Assembly (NCBI GenBank): GCA_963920665.1
Contig: OY987265.1
Span: 31,563,001 to 31,627,000, forward strand
Reading direction: 5' to 3'
DNA length: 64,000 nt
Source of the DNA: Straminergon stramineum
Taxonomy: Eukaryota; Streptophyta; Bryopsida; Hypnales; Calliergonaceae
Part shown: positions 48,584 through 58,261 of the stretch, piece by piece
Numbering within the stretch: the first letter of the stretch is position 1
Layout of the letters: each line of letters opens with the position of its first letter
Made by a program: the position numbers and the translations under genes
The notes under the pieces: model-generated
Database searches by the model: none
What the model was told of the DNA's origin: nothing
Seen by the model: only the letters and a program-made list of their open reading frames with translations

Positions 48584-48783
48584 NNNNNNNNNNNNNNNNN
48601 NNNNNNNNNNNNNNNNNNNNNNNNNNNNNNNNNNNNNNNNNNNNNNNNNNNNNNNNNNNNNNNNNNNNNNNNNNNNNNNNNNNNNNNNNNNNNNNNNNNN
48701 NNNNNNNNNNNNNNNNNNNNNNNNNNNNNNNNNNNNNNNNNNNNNNNNNNNNNNNNNNNNNNNNNNNNNNNNNNNNNNNNNNN
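48584..48783. other. Assembly gap, 200 N
   Basis: Exactly 200 unknown bases, more likely a placeholder than a measured length. The flanks are GC-rich (CTCCCTATGCGCGCGGTCCG before it, GCGGCAAGGGTGTGAAGGTC about 125 bases after) and repetitive. Translations that cross it are meaningless. Confidence 0.99.
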
Positions 48784-48969
48784 ATTTTGTCTAGCTTGGC
48801 AATTCGGAGGAGCCTTTGCAATTCGGAAGAGCCTTGGGTGATAGGCGAGGCAGCGTAGTTTCCACATTGTGGTGGAGTGATCGAGGTTGCGGGTTGCGTA
48901 CCGTGGGTCGCGGCAAGGGTGTGAAGGTCGCTGGGAGGAGCACAAGGGTGTGAGCGTCACGGTGGGAGG

Positions 48970-50440
48970 TGTGTAATTTTTCTTGTTGCCTTGTCTTCCG
49001 CGAGTGTTTTCCTCATCAAATCCAGCTTTACAGTGATTTTTGGGGACACCTGGGTGATGGTGGAAATCCAACCCTTAAGGTTGGTCACGACCGCCGACTG
49101 TTGTCTTAGACGTCTGAACTGATGTCTGAACGCTGTTGTGGACATTGGTCGGAGCGGTGACCCTAAACCCTGTCGACACCCTCTTGACTGGAGCTGGTGC
49201 TGAGATTTTTGTTTTCATTTGTGAAGTTTTTTTCGTCTTCTTGTTGCCTTGTCTCCACGAGTGTTTTTCTTACCCTCCAGTTTTAGTCCACAACAACTCT
49301 TGACTGGAGCTGGAGCTGAGATTGACGTCGTCATTTGTGAACTTCTCTTCGTCTTCTTGTTGCCTTGTCTTCCGCGAGTGTTTCCCTCATCAAATCCAGT
49401 TTTACAATGATTTTTGGGGACGCCTGGGTGATGGTGGAAATCCAACCCTTGAGGTTGGTCACGACTGTAGAGTGTTTTCCTAGACGTTTGAACGGATGTC
49501 TCAACGCTGTTCTGGACATTGGTCCGAGCGCTGATCCTGCTGCCCTTTCGACACCTTGTGGACCCCTTTTGTAGCTGGAGCTGAGATTTTTGTTTTCATT
49601 TGTGAACTTTTTTTCGTCTTCTTGTTGCCTTGTCTCCGCGAGTGTTTTTCCTCGTCAAATCCAGCTTTACAGTGATTTTTGGGGACGCCTGGGTGATGGT
49701 GGAAATCCAACCCTCGAGGTTGGTCACGACCGCAGAGTGTTTTCCTAGACGTTTGAACGGATGTCTCAACGCTGTTCTGGACATTGGTCCGAGCGCTGAC
49801 CCTGCTGCCCTGTCGACACCCTGTGGACCCCTTCTGTAGCTGGAGCTGAGATTTTTGTTTTCATTTGTGAACTTTTTTTCATCTTCTTGTTGCCTTGTCT
49901 CCGCGAGTGTTTTTCCTCATCAAATCTAGTTTTATAGTGATTTTTGGGGATGCCTGGGTGATGGTGGAAATCCAACCCTCGAGATTGGTCACGACCGCAG
50001 AGTGTTTTCCTAGACGTTTGAACGGATGTCTCAACGCTGTTCTGGACATTGGTCCGAGCGCTGATCCTGCTGCCCTTTCGACACCTTGTGGACCCCTTCT
50101 GTAGCTGGAGCTGAGATTTTTGTTTTCATTTGTGAACTTTTTTTCGTCTTCTTGTTGCCTTGTCTCCGCGAGTGTTTTTCCTCATCAAATCCAGCTTTAT
50201 AGTGATTTTTGGGGACGCCTGGGTGATGGTGGAAATCCAACCCTCGAGGTTGGTCACGACCGCAGAGTGTTTTCCTAGACGTTTGAACGGATGTCTCAAC
50301 GATGTTTTGGACATTGGTCCGAGCGCTGACCCTGTTGCCGTGTTGACACTCTCTTGACTGGAGCTGGAGCTGAGATTGACTTTTCCATTTGTGAACTTTT
50401 TTTCGTCTTCTTGTTGCCTTGTCTCTGCAAGTTTTTGAAC
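48970..50440. repeat. Tandem array of a 265-base unit in E2
   Basis: TCTTGTTGCCTTGTCT recurs at 48981, 49239, 49355, 49620, 49885, 50150 and 50409. Spacings are 258, 116, 265, 265, 265 and 259. The unit includes GATTTTTGGGGACGCCTGGG, GGTTGGTCACGACCGCAGAG and GACGTTTGAACGGATGTCTC. The three central copies are nearly identical and the outer ones more diverged, the usual pattern of a growing array. The unit is not a multiple of three, so the 60-70-codon frames in each copy shift from copy to copy and are unlikely to be coding. E1 lacks the array. Confidence 0.9.
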
Positions 50441-50683
50441 TAAAATCCTTTTCGATATCTTGAAGTATATGAAGGTCACGTGAATGAACCCTAGAACGAT
50501 GTCTAGATGTTGAGACTGATGTTGTAATAGACGTCTCAGTCATGTGAAGTGCTGCATGTTTAGCTTCGGGCGCCATAGGTGATGTTTAGGAAGTGTCACT
50601 ATGATCCCGTTTGGTGTTTTTCCTGGCATGTTTGTTCCAGGTAGCAGGTGAAGATTTTGTGAAGTGGCCTTCATCAGAACCAA

Positions 50684-53279
50684 GAATGGCACCAAATCGT
50701 TCGAAATTGCCAATGAAGCGTGGACTAGAGTCACAACGTGGCCGTGGAATTTCATCAGATGCTAGGCCACGTCAAGTGGTCCAGAATCTTTCGTCCCCGG
50801 AGAAGCGCTCCAAGAATGGCAATGACAAGTGGCAAGTGACAAGCCGCCAACAAGAGAAGGGGAAGGGGAAGGCTGCTGCGAGGAGTCCACCATTGAAGAA
50901 GCGCCGAGCGCGCATGGCACAAGAGGAGGTGGAGGAGTCTGACCCGGAAGATGAAGTGGAGTATGAGGGTTCCAGCGATGACTCGGATGATCCCTCAAAA
51001 TCCAAGTTTGTGCTTTCATTTTGTCCCTTTGTTTCCAATTTCAGCTTTTCTTAGAGAATGCTTGCTTGTAGTAGCATGACACCGTGAGTCCATGTGAAGT
51101 CCATTCAGCTGATTGAGGTGTTGTCAAGTGAGTCTCACTTCAACGTAATTTTGCTAGTAGACACTGATTCCAGCACCGGCTTTGTCATGAGACGTTGATG
51201 TAGACATTGTTCTAGACATCGATGAAGATGTCGTATGTCTTTATGCAGCAGAGATGTTCTTGGTTTGACTTTGTGGTCTTCATGGCACAAGCAAATGTAT
51301 GAGGAAGGGGATTCATCTTCGTCCTTAGACGATGATCCCGACACACTGATGTTGGAAAAGGAGCGAACTCCAACTCCAACTCCACCCTCGAATCGTGTGA
51401 AACGGACCATGAAGAAGGAGGACACTGCAAAGGTGGATAAGCAAGTAGTGAAGGTGGACCGACATGGCAATCCTTACGGAAAAGCCGCTGAATATCTTGC
51501 AAATGACGTGAAGTCATTTGCAAAGGATCTCCACCCGGCATATGGGTGAGGCGACCAGCCAATGAAGGACAAGATGCGGTTCTTTGAACGCGTGGCAGTA
51601 GGTATTAATTGACATTGGAGTTGTTGTAATGGTTTGCGTTTTGGTGTTGGTGCAACAGACGTCCACATGTTGTCTCGAACGTTTCAGTGTTGAGGAAGAT
51701 GTCAATTTGTCATATGACTCAATACTTTGGACTCTAAGTTCACTTGATTTTGTTGCCCCACCAGACTGGACTGTTAAAGGTGGTCTTGAGATCAACCCAA
51801 GCTGGTATGCTCAGTTTGTGACGAAGACTTTGATCAATGTACGCCACAGCCTCATGAGGCTCATTGACCTTGATTTGCCTATGCCCGTGGGCTTGGACCC
51901 CTCGGTTTGGGAAATGCTCAGAGCAAAGTGTAGATCAGCAAAGGCTCAAGAGAAGTCAATGCAGATGCGTGCAATTTCAAAGTCTAAGAACAACAAGGAA
52001 ACCTAGATGAGGTCCATAGAGAAGCGTCTGATGGGGGAGTTGGTAACATGTGCTTCACTCTAAGTGTTGTTTCAATGTTTCTATGCTAAATTTGTTGTCC
52101 TTACCAACATTAGTTCATGTTGTTATGATGCATGTATAAGCATCGGTGTTGACAAGTGGCCTCCTATTTATTTCCTCACCGATGTCTACATGTGCATCTT
52201 ATGTTTTCTTTACTGTTTCTTTAGACTAACAATGAGCTTGTGATGTATAATTGGCAGACTCTGAAACTGGGACGCATACCCCAGGATGATGAGCTTCAGC
52301 GTGCCACCGAAGAAGAGTTTGCCCGGCGTGAAAAAGAGCTCCGCAATGCAAACATCCGATATGCATCCCTCCAGGACATTGAGGGAGTGCGTGCAGCAAC
52401 ATCAGAGATTGGAGATCGTCTTGCTAAGATGACTAACTTGATCCGTTTGCTTGTGCAATCCTTTGGCCGTGACAGTGTACAACATCAGATGCTTGCATCA
52501 ACGCCTACAGGCCTGGCACTCTTGCAGGGCAACGTCTGCACCGATATTCCCCAAGTCTTTGATAGTCACAACACTGCTGCAGGTGACATTGATGGAGATA
52601 GAACCAATGTTGTGCAGGCTGGTGAAGTTGGTGAAGACGTTGGCATGGATGCAGATGAGGACGCGGAGCCTGAGGTTGACTACTTGATGGACCATCCCCC
52701 GGACAACGCAGGAGACATTGATCCCGAACAGAGTGAGGTTGATGCTGCTGTGGATACCACTCCCGGCCTTGACGGAGTGGCCCTTAACCCCCCTGCAACG
52801 CTTGTTGATAACATGGTGAGCGCTCCCGTGGACGTCCTTGTAGATCCATATGCCATAGTGGCTTAGCTTGCATCCGACGAGGGAGAGGATACTCCTATTG
52901 CCTTGGCAGAGCAATCCAACCCTCGAGAGGTATTTCTCATGTTGGTTTTGATAAGAACATAGATGGGAGGTAGACATTGGTGTGTTGTTTTAGACATTGT
53001 ATTGGACATTCTGTATCTCTCTCTTATTATAGTGTTTTATCATTTAGTTCTAATAGTATGTACGGTGGTATTATGTGCAATCAGGTTGAAAATCTTCCAT
53101 CTAAGGGATCTTTGTCTCGCATCAATCGAGTGACAAGGACCTTGAAGCCAACACCAAAGCCAACAGAAGTGGTCACCACTGTGAAGGCTACGAAGGGAAC
53201 TATGCAGCAAGTGCCCAAACTGAATCCCCCTATAGGAGGGGGGCAGCCCCGAAAAGGAGAAGCATCACAGAAGAAATGA
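50684..53279 (+). pseudogene. TnpA-like (second) gene of E2, broken by stops
   Basis: In En/Spm the second protein binds subterminal repeats and assists the transposase. Coding blocks on the plus strand: 50684-51005 (basic, nuclear-type: AAARSPPLKKRRARM, then acidic EVEESDPEDEVEYEGSSDD); about 51250-51600 (NPYGKAAEYLANDVKSFAKD); about 51690-52050 (MLRAKCRSAKAQEKSMQMR, reminiscent of the plant Ptta/En/Spm Transposase_24 group); 52260-52866 (QDDELQRATEEEFARREKEL, a helical block, then an acidic tail); and a last exon from about 53086 (TLKPTPKPTEVVTTVKATK). In-frame stops are TGA 51547-51549, TAG 52004-52006 and TAG 52864-52866. The last also occurs in E1 and could be the true end of the gene. 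Exon borders are only partly fixed. Assignment as TnpA-like rests on composition, position and partial motif likeness. Confidence 0.6.
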
Positions 53280-54847
53280 CCATTGAGGTGTGTTTCGATT
53301 CTCTCAAAAGCATGGATATGTGGCTGGTAGGCCTTCAGTTGTCTGTTTGTCCATTGTCACTAACGTCGAGCGTTTGTTTGTAGGACTCCTTCTGTCCATG
53401 GAGACCTTGCCTTCAACGCTCAGATGTTTGCTTAGACATAGAGGACGCTTCACGCAACATTGTGAGAACTTCTTGGTGGCACTATTTCATGATTATCTTA
53501 ACGGGTTTAGTGTCTATCATATTTTTTGTGGGGCATGTTGTGCTATATTCCCTTTTACAAAAGCTTTGTTCTCCTCATGGAGATTTTTTTTCCTTGCAAC
53601 ACTTTACTAGTATATGAATATGATATTTTTTGTTTGCCTAAAGGACCATTGAGTGGTGTATGTATTTCAAGTATTGTGATTGTGCTAAGCTCTCTTGCTA
53701 TGCAATGTCATTCATTGATATAGTGTAAAACCAATTTTGGTAAATACGTGCCATGCCAGAGCGTTGTTTAGGTCTCTTTAAATGTGGGCACAATGTCTAA
53801 TGTTCAACATCCTCACGATCATTGCAATGTTGCACCGCATTGTTTTGATGTCTAAACGTGTGTCTACAAGCGCACATAGGAATGCACCATGTTGTTAGGT
53901 AGGACATAATCCTAGACCCCTTCAATTTAGTGTCAATGTCCGTGAAGTCTACAACATGTCTTCATTCACGTCTCACAGTGCACATTGCTATCACATCTAA
54001 GCTTGCCCTAAACGTGGAAGCATCAAAAGCTATGCATGCATGTCATTAAACCTAGCCCTATACACGTCCTAAACATTGTCTACACAGACTTGTGCTTGTC
54101 AATTGCCTAACTAGTTAGTGTCATTTCAGACATCCCATGCTCAAATCCAATCTTCAAGGACATTGGTACGAAGCATGCACACGTTGTCTACAATGATTTG
54201 TTACTTGTAAAAATGTTGTACATGTGAATGTTGACATCCAACGCGCCACACGTCTAGTAGAAAATAGCATGAACATGTCCTTAACCATGTCAAATTCCCC
54301 ACTGTGAAAGCCTCAGACGACACAAATGGCGTTAGAATCGACGTGCTTACCAGGAGTGCATGTTCCGCATAAACATTGTCGTTAACATAGTTGTGTCTAG
54401 GACAACATCGTGTTAGACATTTTGATGTTTGGAAAGACATCTTCCAGACGTATGTAGAAAGCTCCAGAAGAGGCTTCTCTACGCACCAAAATTGTCCACA
54501 TCAGCATTCGAAGATGCCATGTCACCTACTGTTGACTCCCCGGTCAATGTACACATCAGATGCCACATCACCAAAATTGGATGGATGAGAAAATTGCCAA
54601 CCTGGCTGCCCGTGCTCACGTGGCACCAAATTTGTAGCCACATGGCAGAGTTCTGGCACCCGTTGACTAGTGTTTTTTTGGATGTTCGGTGCTTAGCATG
54701 CCGCTGTCCATGCTAATTCTTGGATGTCAAAACCCTGTTTTTGCAGATGCGATGTGATTAGACATCTACGTCGATATGCTTGATGTCGGATCCGACGTCT
54801 GAGTGTCTAAATTTCGCAATCAGGCGACTGCGTGTTTTCTTCTAGTG
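53280..54847. other. Right non-coding and subterminal region of E2
   Basis: Collinear with 33785-35356 of E1 to the terminus. Open frames here are conserved between E1 and E2 only because the copies are closely related; they lack coding features. The last 350 bases carry inverted versions of the left subterminal motifs and end in GCGTGTTTTCTTCTAGTG. Confidence 0.6.
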
Positions 54848-55530
54848 TTTCAATTTGAGGCTTTGTGTTGGAGAAATCTTCTAAATGATGTATATATTGA
54901 GATTTTCAAATTGATGGTTGTTCTTTCTGTTCCAAACTGTTGTTCTGCTTGCTCGTTAGATCCCTCATGGGACCAGTGATTGATTACAGTAACCTACCAG
55001 TTACACATACTGAGGTTACTAATGGATCAAATTGATTGATTAGATTATACTTTGAGTGTAATACTCTTACAAAAAATTGATGAATCAATTCTTTGTTTTA
55101 CGACAAAATGACTGAAGGTAGCTATGTTTGGTTATCATGTCTATCAAAATTTTTTGAGACAATACTTGTTTCTTTAAAAAGAGCAAGTTCATTCTATTCA
55201 AGTATAAAGATATTGGTGAGTATTAGGACTTGTGCATTTGTATATGGTTTAATGAGAATAAGCTTTTGTTCTAAAAACAAAATCGATTCTTAATTCCAAA
55301 ACGAGTATGACTGACGAAAGGAAAATAGAATCTACTCTGAATCGATCAGGGAAGTATCAAATACACCCTTTTTTTTTCAACTTTGTCAAGGACAACTTCT
55401 ATAAACTAATCTTCCTACCTTCTCATGGAACTAGAAAATTTGTGAGGAAGAGAATTTGTTGAGATTTCTTTGATACTAACTCGGGGAATTTCCTAATAAT
55501 CTTGTTTTTGAGATATTTCTATGACTCTAA

Positions 55531-55675
55531 GGTTCAAAGCTCCACCGTATTCCCTCAAACCCACTAAATTTCTATTCAATTCTAAAAACCAAAGTCAAAG
55601 CTTCGCCGTGTTCCCCCAAAGCCCACTAAATTTCTATTCAATTCTAAAAACCAAAGTTAAAGCTTCGCCGTGTTA
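55531..55675. repeat. Tandem repeat, about 61-base unit, two and a half copies
   Basis: CAAAGCTTCGCCGTGTTCCC-type starts at 55535, 55596 and 55658. The first two full copies share CCCACTAAATTTCTATTCAA and TTCTAAAAACCAAAG. Confidence 0.75.
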
Positions 55676-57439
55676 TGGTAAGCACGAAAAGTAACACACA
55701 AAAATTTTGACAAAAGAAATTTAAAGGAGGATGAAACAAGAGTGTTAGTATAAAAATTAGTACAAAAATTATAAACACAACAAGCTAGAGGTTTTCCCTA
55801 AGCGGCATCGCCAATCATAAGGGAAGGATCCTCTAGAGTTAGTGCACAATACTGAAGTCCTAAACAAGGACTTGAAGGAACAACAATTATACTAAAGAAA
55901 AAGTTAGTACAACAAAATACTACCAAATTTCTACCAAGAACTTGAAAAAACAGTACAAGGACAACAAATAAGACTTGAAGGGACCCCAATGTCCTTCAAG
56001 GCTTACAAAAGAGAAACAAAAGGAGCTTGAAATGCTCCCAAAACACCATGTTTACAACTTTGGCTCAAAAATAGCCAAAAGTCCACAATTAATGGACCAA
56101 CGTGTTTACAAAGCCAAAATAATGGCTAGAAGGGGTGATTTGAGAGAAGAATGAGTGCCCTTATATACTCTTTCAAGGGCACCCACCTCCTCTCATTTCA
56201 GCATGGTAATCTTATCAATTAGGATTTTCACCCTAATTTACCAATTTTGACTTTCTACGATGGTTCATTTTCTAACTTTTGGAGATTAACTCCAAATCAT
56301 AAACGGATTGCACCATTGGCTTCACAAGGACATTTTTAGTTTAGAGCACCCCCCGCCCCTTTTCCTAACTTCAAAATTTCAACGAAACCTAACGCCAACT
56401 TAACACCCGAAAGGGTTAAAAATCCAACTTTTGGAGTTTGACTTTTTTGAAAAAAGTAACTAGCCTAGGCTCTTAAGTAGGTGTGGGGGAGTAAGAAAAT
56501 ACCTATCTTTGACCCCATTCCGCTTTTGTATGCTCCCGATCCACCGGTCAACTCCACCGTAATCTTTAAATTTTGTCAATTGTTGAAGAATCTTGCAAGT
56601 TCGGGTTCTTCTGACTATCGGAATGTCTTGAAATTTGTTGGAGCGTCTTCTTAACATAAAATAAGCTATTCTAGTTTTTATTGAGATTTTACTACCACTT
56701 GGAGAAATTTTAGGAATTTATCATCGTAAGTTTGGATAGTTGACCGTCTGGAAAGGCATCTTCTGACTATTAGAAAATTCTGAAACTTTTTGTGGAACCT
56801 CCCATGGAATCCCACAACACATGTATAGTCTCATATTTTTACTCTACACATCGGCCTAGGGGGAACAAAATCCACCCCCTTATTTAATTATCGATGGCCA
56901 AGGAATCTTCCACACCGGCGGGAATCTTGGCAAACTGACTTTGCCATTGTTTTCCGGGCATGGTTTTAACCCTAAATCACCTTCCTTAGACCAGAGATTC
57001 CTCCACGGTCCCGTCTTGGTATTTTTAACATCTGCAAGCCAATAATTGGGATTCCGCTATTTTGTCGATGAAATGGGGAAACTAGAACCTATCTCCGGGA
57101 ACTGACCTATGTGCCTCACCAGGGTTCCCTCAACCAATATTAGCCAAGCAATGTCCTTTCTATGTGGGATTTTGAGCCTAGTATGCTCATAACTCGTAAT
57201 TACCACGATTGGTTAGGTTCTAACCTATTTACAAGTGAAATTTGAATCTAATTAGTAAAAACTCTCAAAATATGACCAAATACTATATTGGCATGTAACA
57301 CACCTATTTTGGTTTTACACTCTTTTGGGGGTTTTGGGTACTATTTTCCACTCTTATTTTCACAAAAAAATTTAAAAAAAGATAAGTAAATCCCCGATGA
57401 TGAAATAGGGGCTCACACAAGGTCACTTAGTGCTATTTT

Positions 57440-57735
57440 TGAGGAGAGTTAAGGAGGTCACAAGGGGATTCAAGAGGTTGCTAGAAGAAAGGGATTTGGG
57501 AGGTTAAAAGGAGTCACCAAGGAGATTAGGAAGGTTGCAGGGTTAGAAGAAGGAGAGAGGAGGGACAGAAAGAGGGTGGAAGGATTGGAAGGTGGGAGAG
57601 GAGGGATAGAGAGGAGGGGAGGGATTGGAAGGAGGAAAAAGAGGGGTTGTAGTGGGGGACAAGGAGGGAGAGGAGGGTCAAAGAGGGGAAAGAAAAGGGG
57701 TTGCAAGAGGGAGGAGTGATGTAGGGACCAAAAGG
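57440..57735. repeat. Polypurine tract (G/A-rich on the plus strand)
   Basis: About 300 bases made almost wholly of A and G on the plus strand (GGAGGGAGAGGAGGG-type runs at about 57600-57690), so the minus strand is polypyrimidine. Open frames rich in Pro, Leu and Ser on the minus strand follow from this composition and are not taken as genes. Confidence 0.75.
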
Positions 57736-58261
57736 AGGATTTAGATGCATGGTAAGGGATAGGAAGATGTGCCGAGGATGGAAGGATGTAGCATAGGTTG
57801 AAGGAGATGGTTGTGGAATATATGAAATGGTTGTGGATGGTGGGCATGGAGAGTTAGAAAAGTGATTGTTGAACTGAAAACAAGTTTGTCATTTTAAATC
57901 TCTAGGCTTTGAATGATGATGTTTATTTTTTCTAAAATTATAGTTGTTTGCTTACTTGCAGAGAAGAAAAATCAAAGTGCATGAAGAAAAAAATTTACAC
58001 ACCATGGTTCACTACATTGTAGTTTTGAGTTTAGCTATGTTTTGGCATTGCACCTTTTCCAGGTGGCCACATTTTCTCTGTTGTACTTGATCTTCTAGTA
58101 CAATTGTTGTTGAAATCTCAGTTGTTGGAACTTATGCCCAAACCTTGGCCGGTCGCCCTCTAGAAAAGATTCACATAAGAATTTTTTCTATTTCATTTTA
58201 TTGTACTCATTCCATTTGCATAGGACATTTTTTTCGACAAAAATATGATGTAAGAAAAAAA

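Larger units (their letters stand above)
40020..54847. mobile_element. E2: large CACTA (En/Spm) element with transposase, 14828 bp, target duplication TTT
   Basis: The left end is CACAGGAAGAAATTATG and the right end, reverse-complemented, CACTAGAAGAAAACACG. TTT flanks both ends (40017-40019, 54848-54850). Contents in order: subterminal motif cluster, TNP2-type transposase gene on minus (41201-45517), spacer, 49-base minisatellite, plus-strand TnpA-like gene (48030-53279) interrupted by a 200-N gap and a 265-base tandem array, then the right subterminal region. It has the full gene set of an autonomous element, but both genes contain in-frame stops. The size given includes the 200 N and is therefore approximate. 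Confidence 0.87.
54848..58261. other. AT-rich intergenic DNA with two simple repeats
   Basis: No gene recognised. A stretch from about 55670 to 57300 has features seen in LTRs (a TATATACTC-like box near 56162, TG and CA near the limits), but no paired copy, primer site or polyprotein was found, so no element is called. Confidence 0.4.

Noticed and set aside
48400..49071. Open frames crossing the N run on both strands
   Set aside because: They are open only because unknown bases cannot make stop codons.
49215..50576. 60-180-codon frames repeated in the 265-base array (both strands)
   Set aside because: The unit is not a multiple of three, so the frame changes with every copy; the likeness is due to DNA repetition, not protein conservation.
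41201..53279. Reassigned stop codons (TAG or TGA read as amino acids) as an explanation for the E2 stops
   Set aside because: The host genes end normally at TAA or TGA, and both TGA and TAG would have to be reassigned to different amino acids. C-to-T decay is far simpler.
53290..53610. 106-codon frame conserved between E2 (53290) and E1 (33825)
   Set aside because: It is no better conserved than the non-coding DNA around it in these two close copies and has no recognisable motif.
55670..57300. Possible solo LTR
   Set aside because: There are TG...CA-like limits and a TATA-like box, but no second copy, no convincing target duplication, no primer-binding site and no gag or pol sequence.
57470..57847. 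125-codon Pro/Leu/Ser-rich minus-strand frame
   Set aside because: Direct consequence of the polypurine tract; no start context or homology signal.
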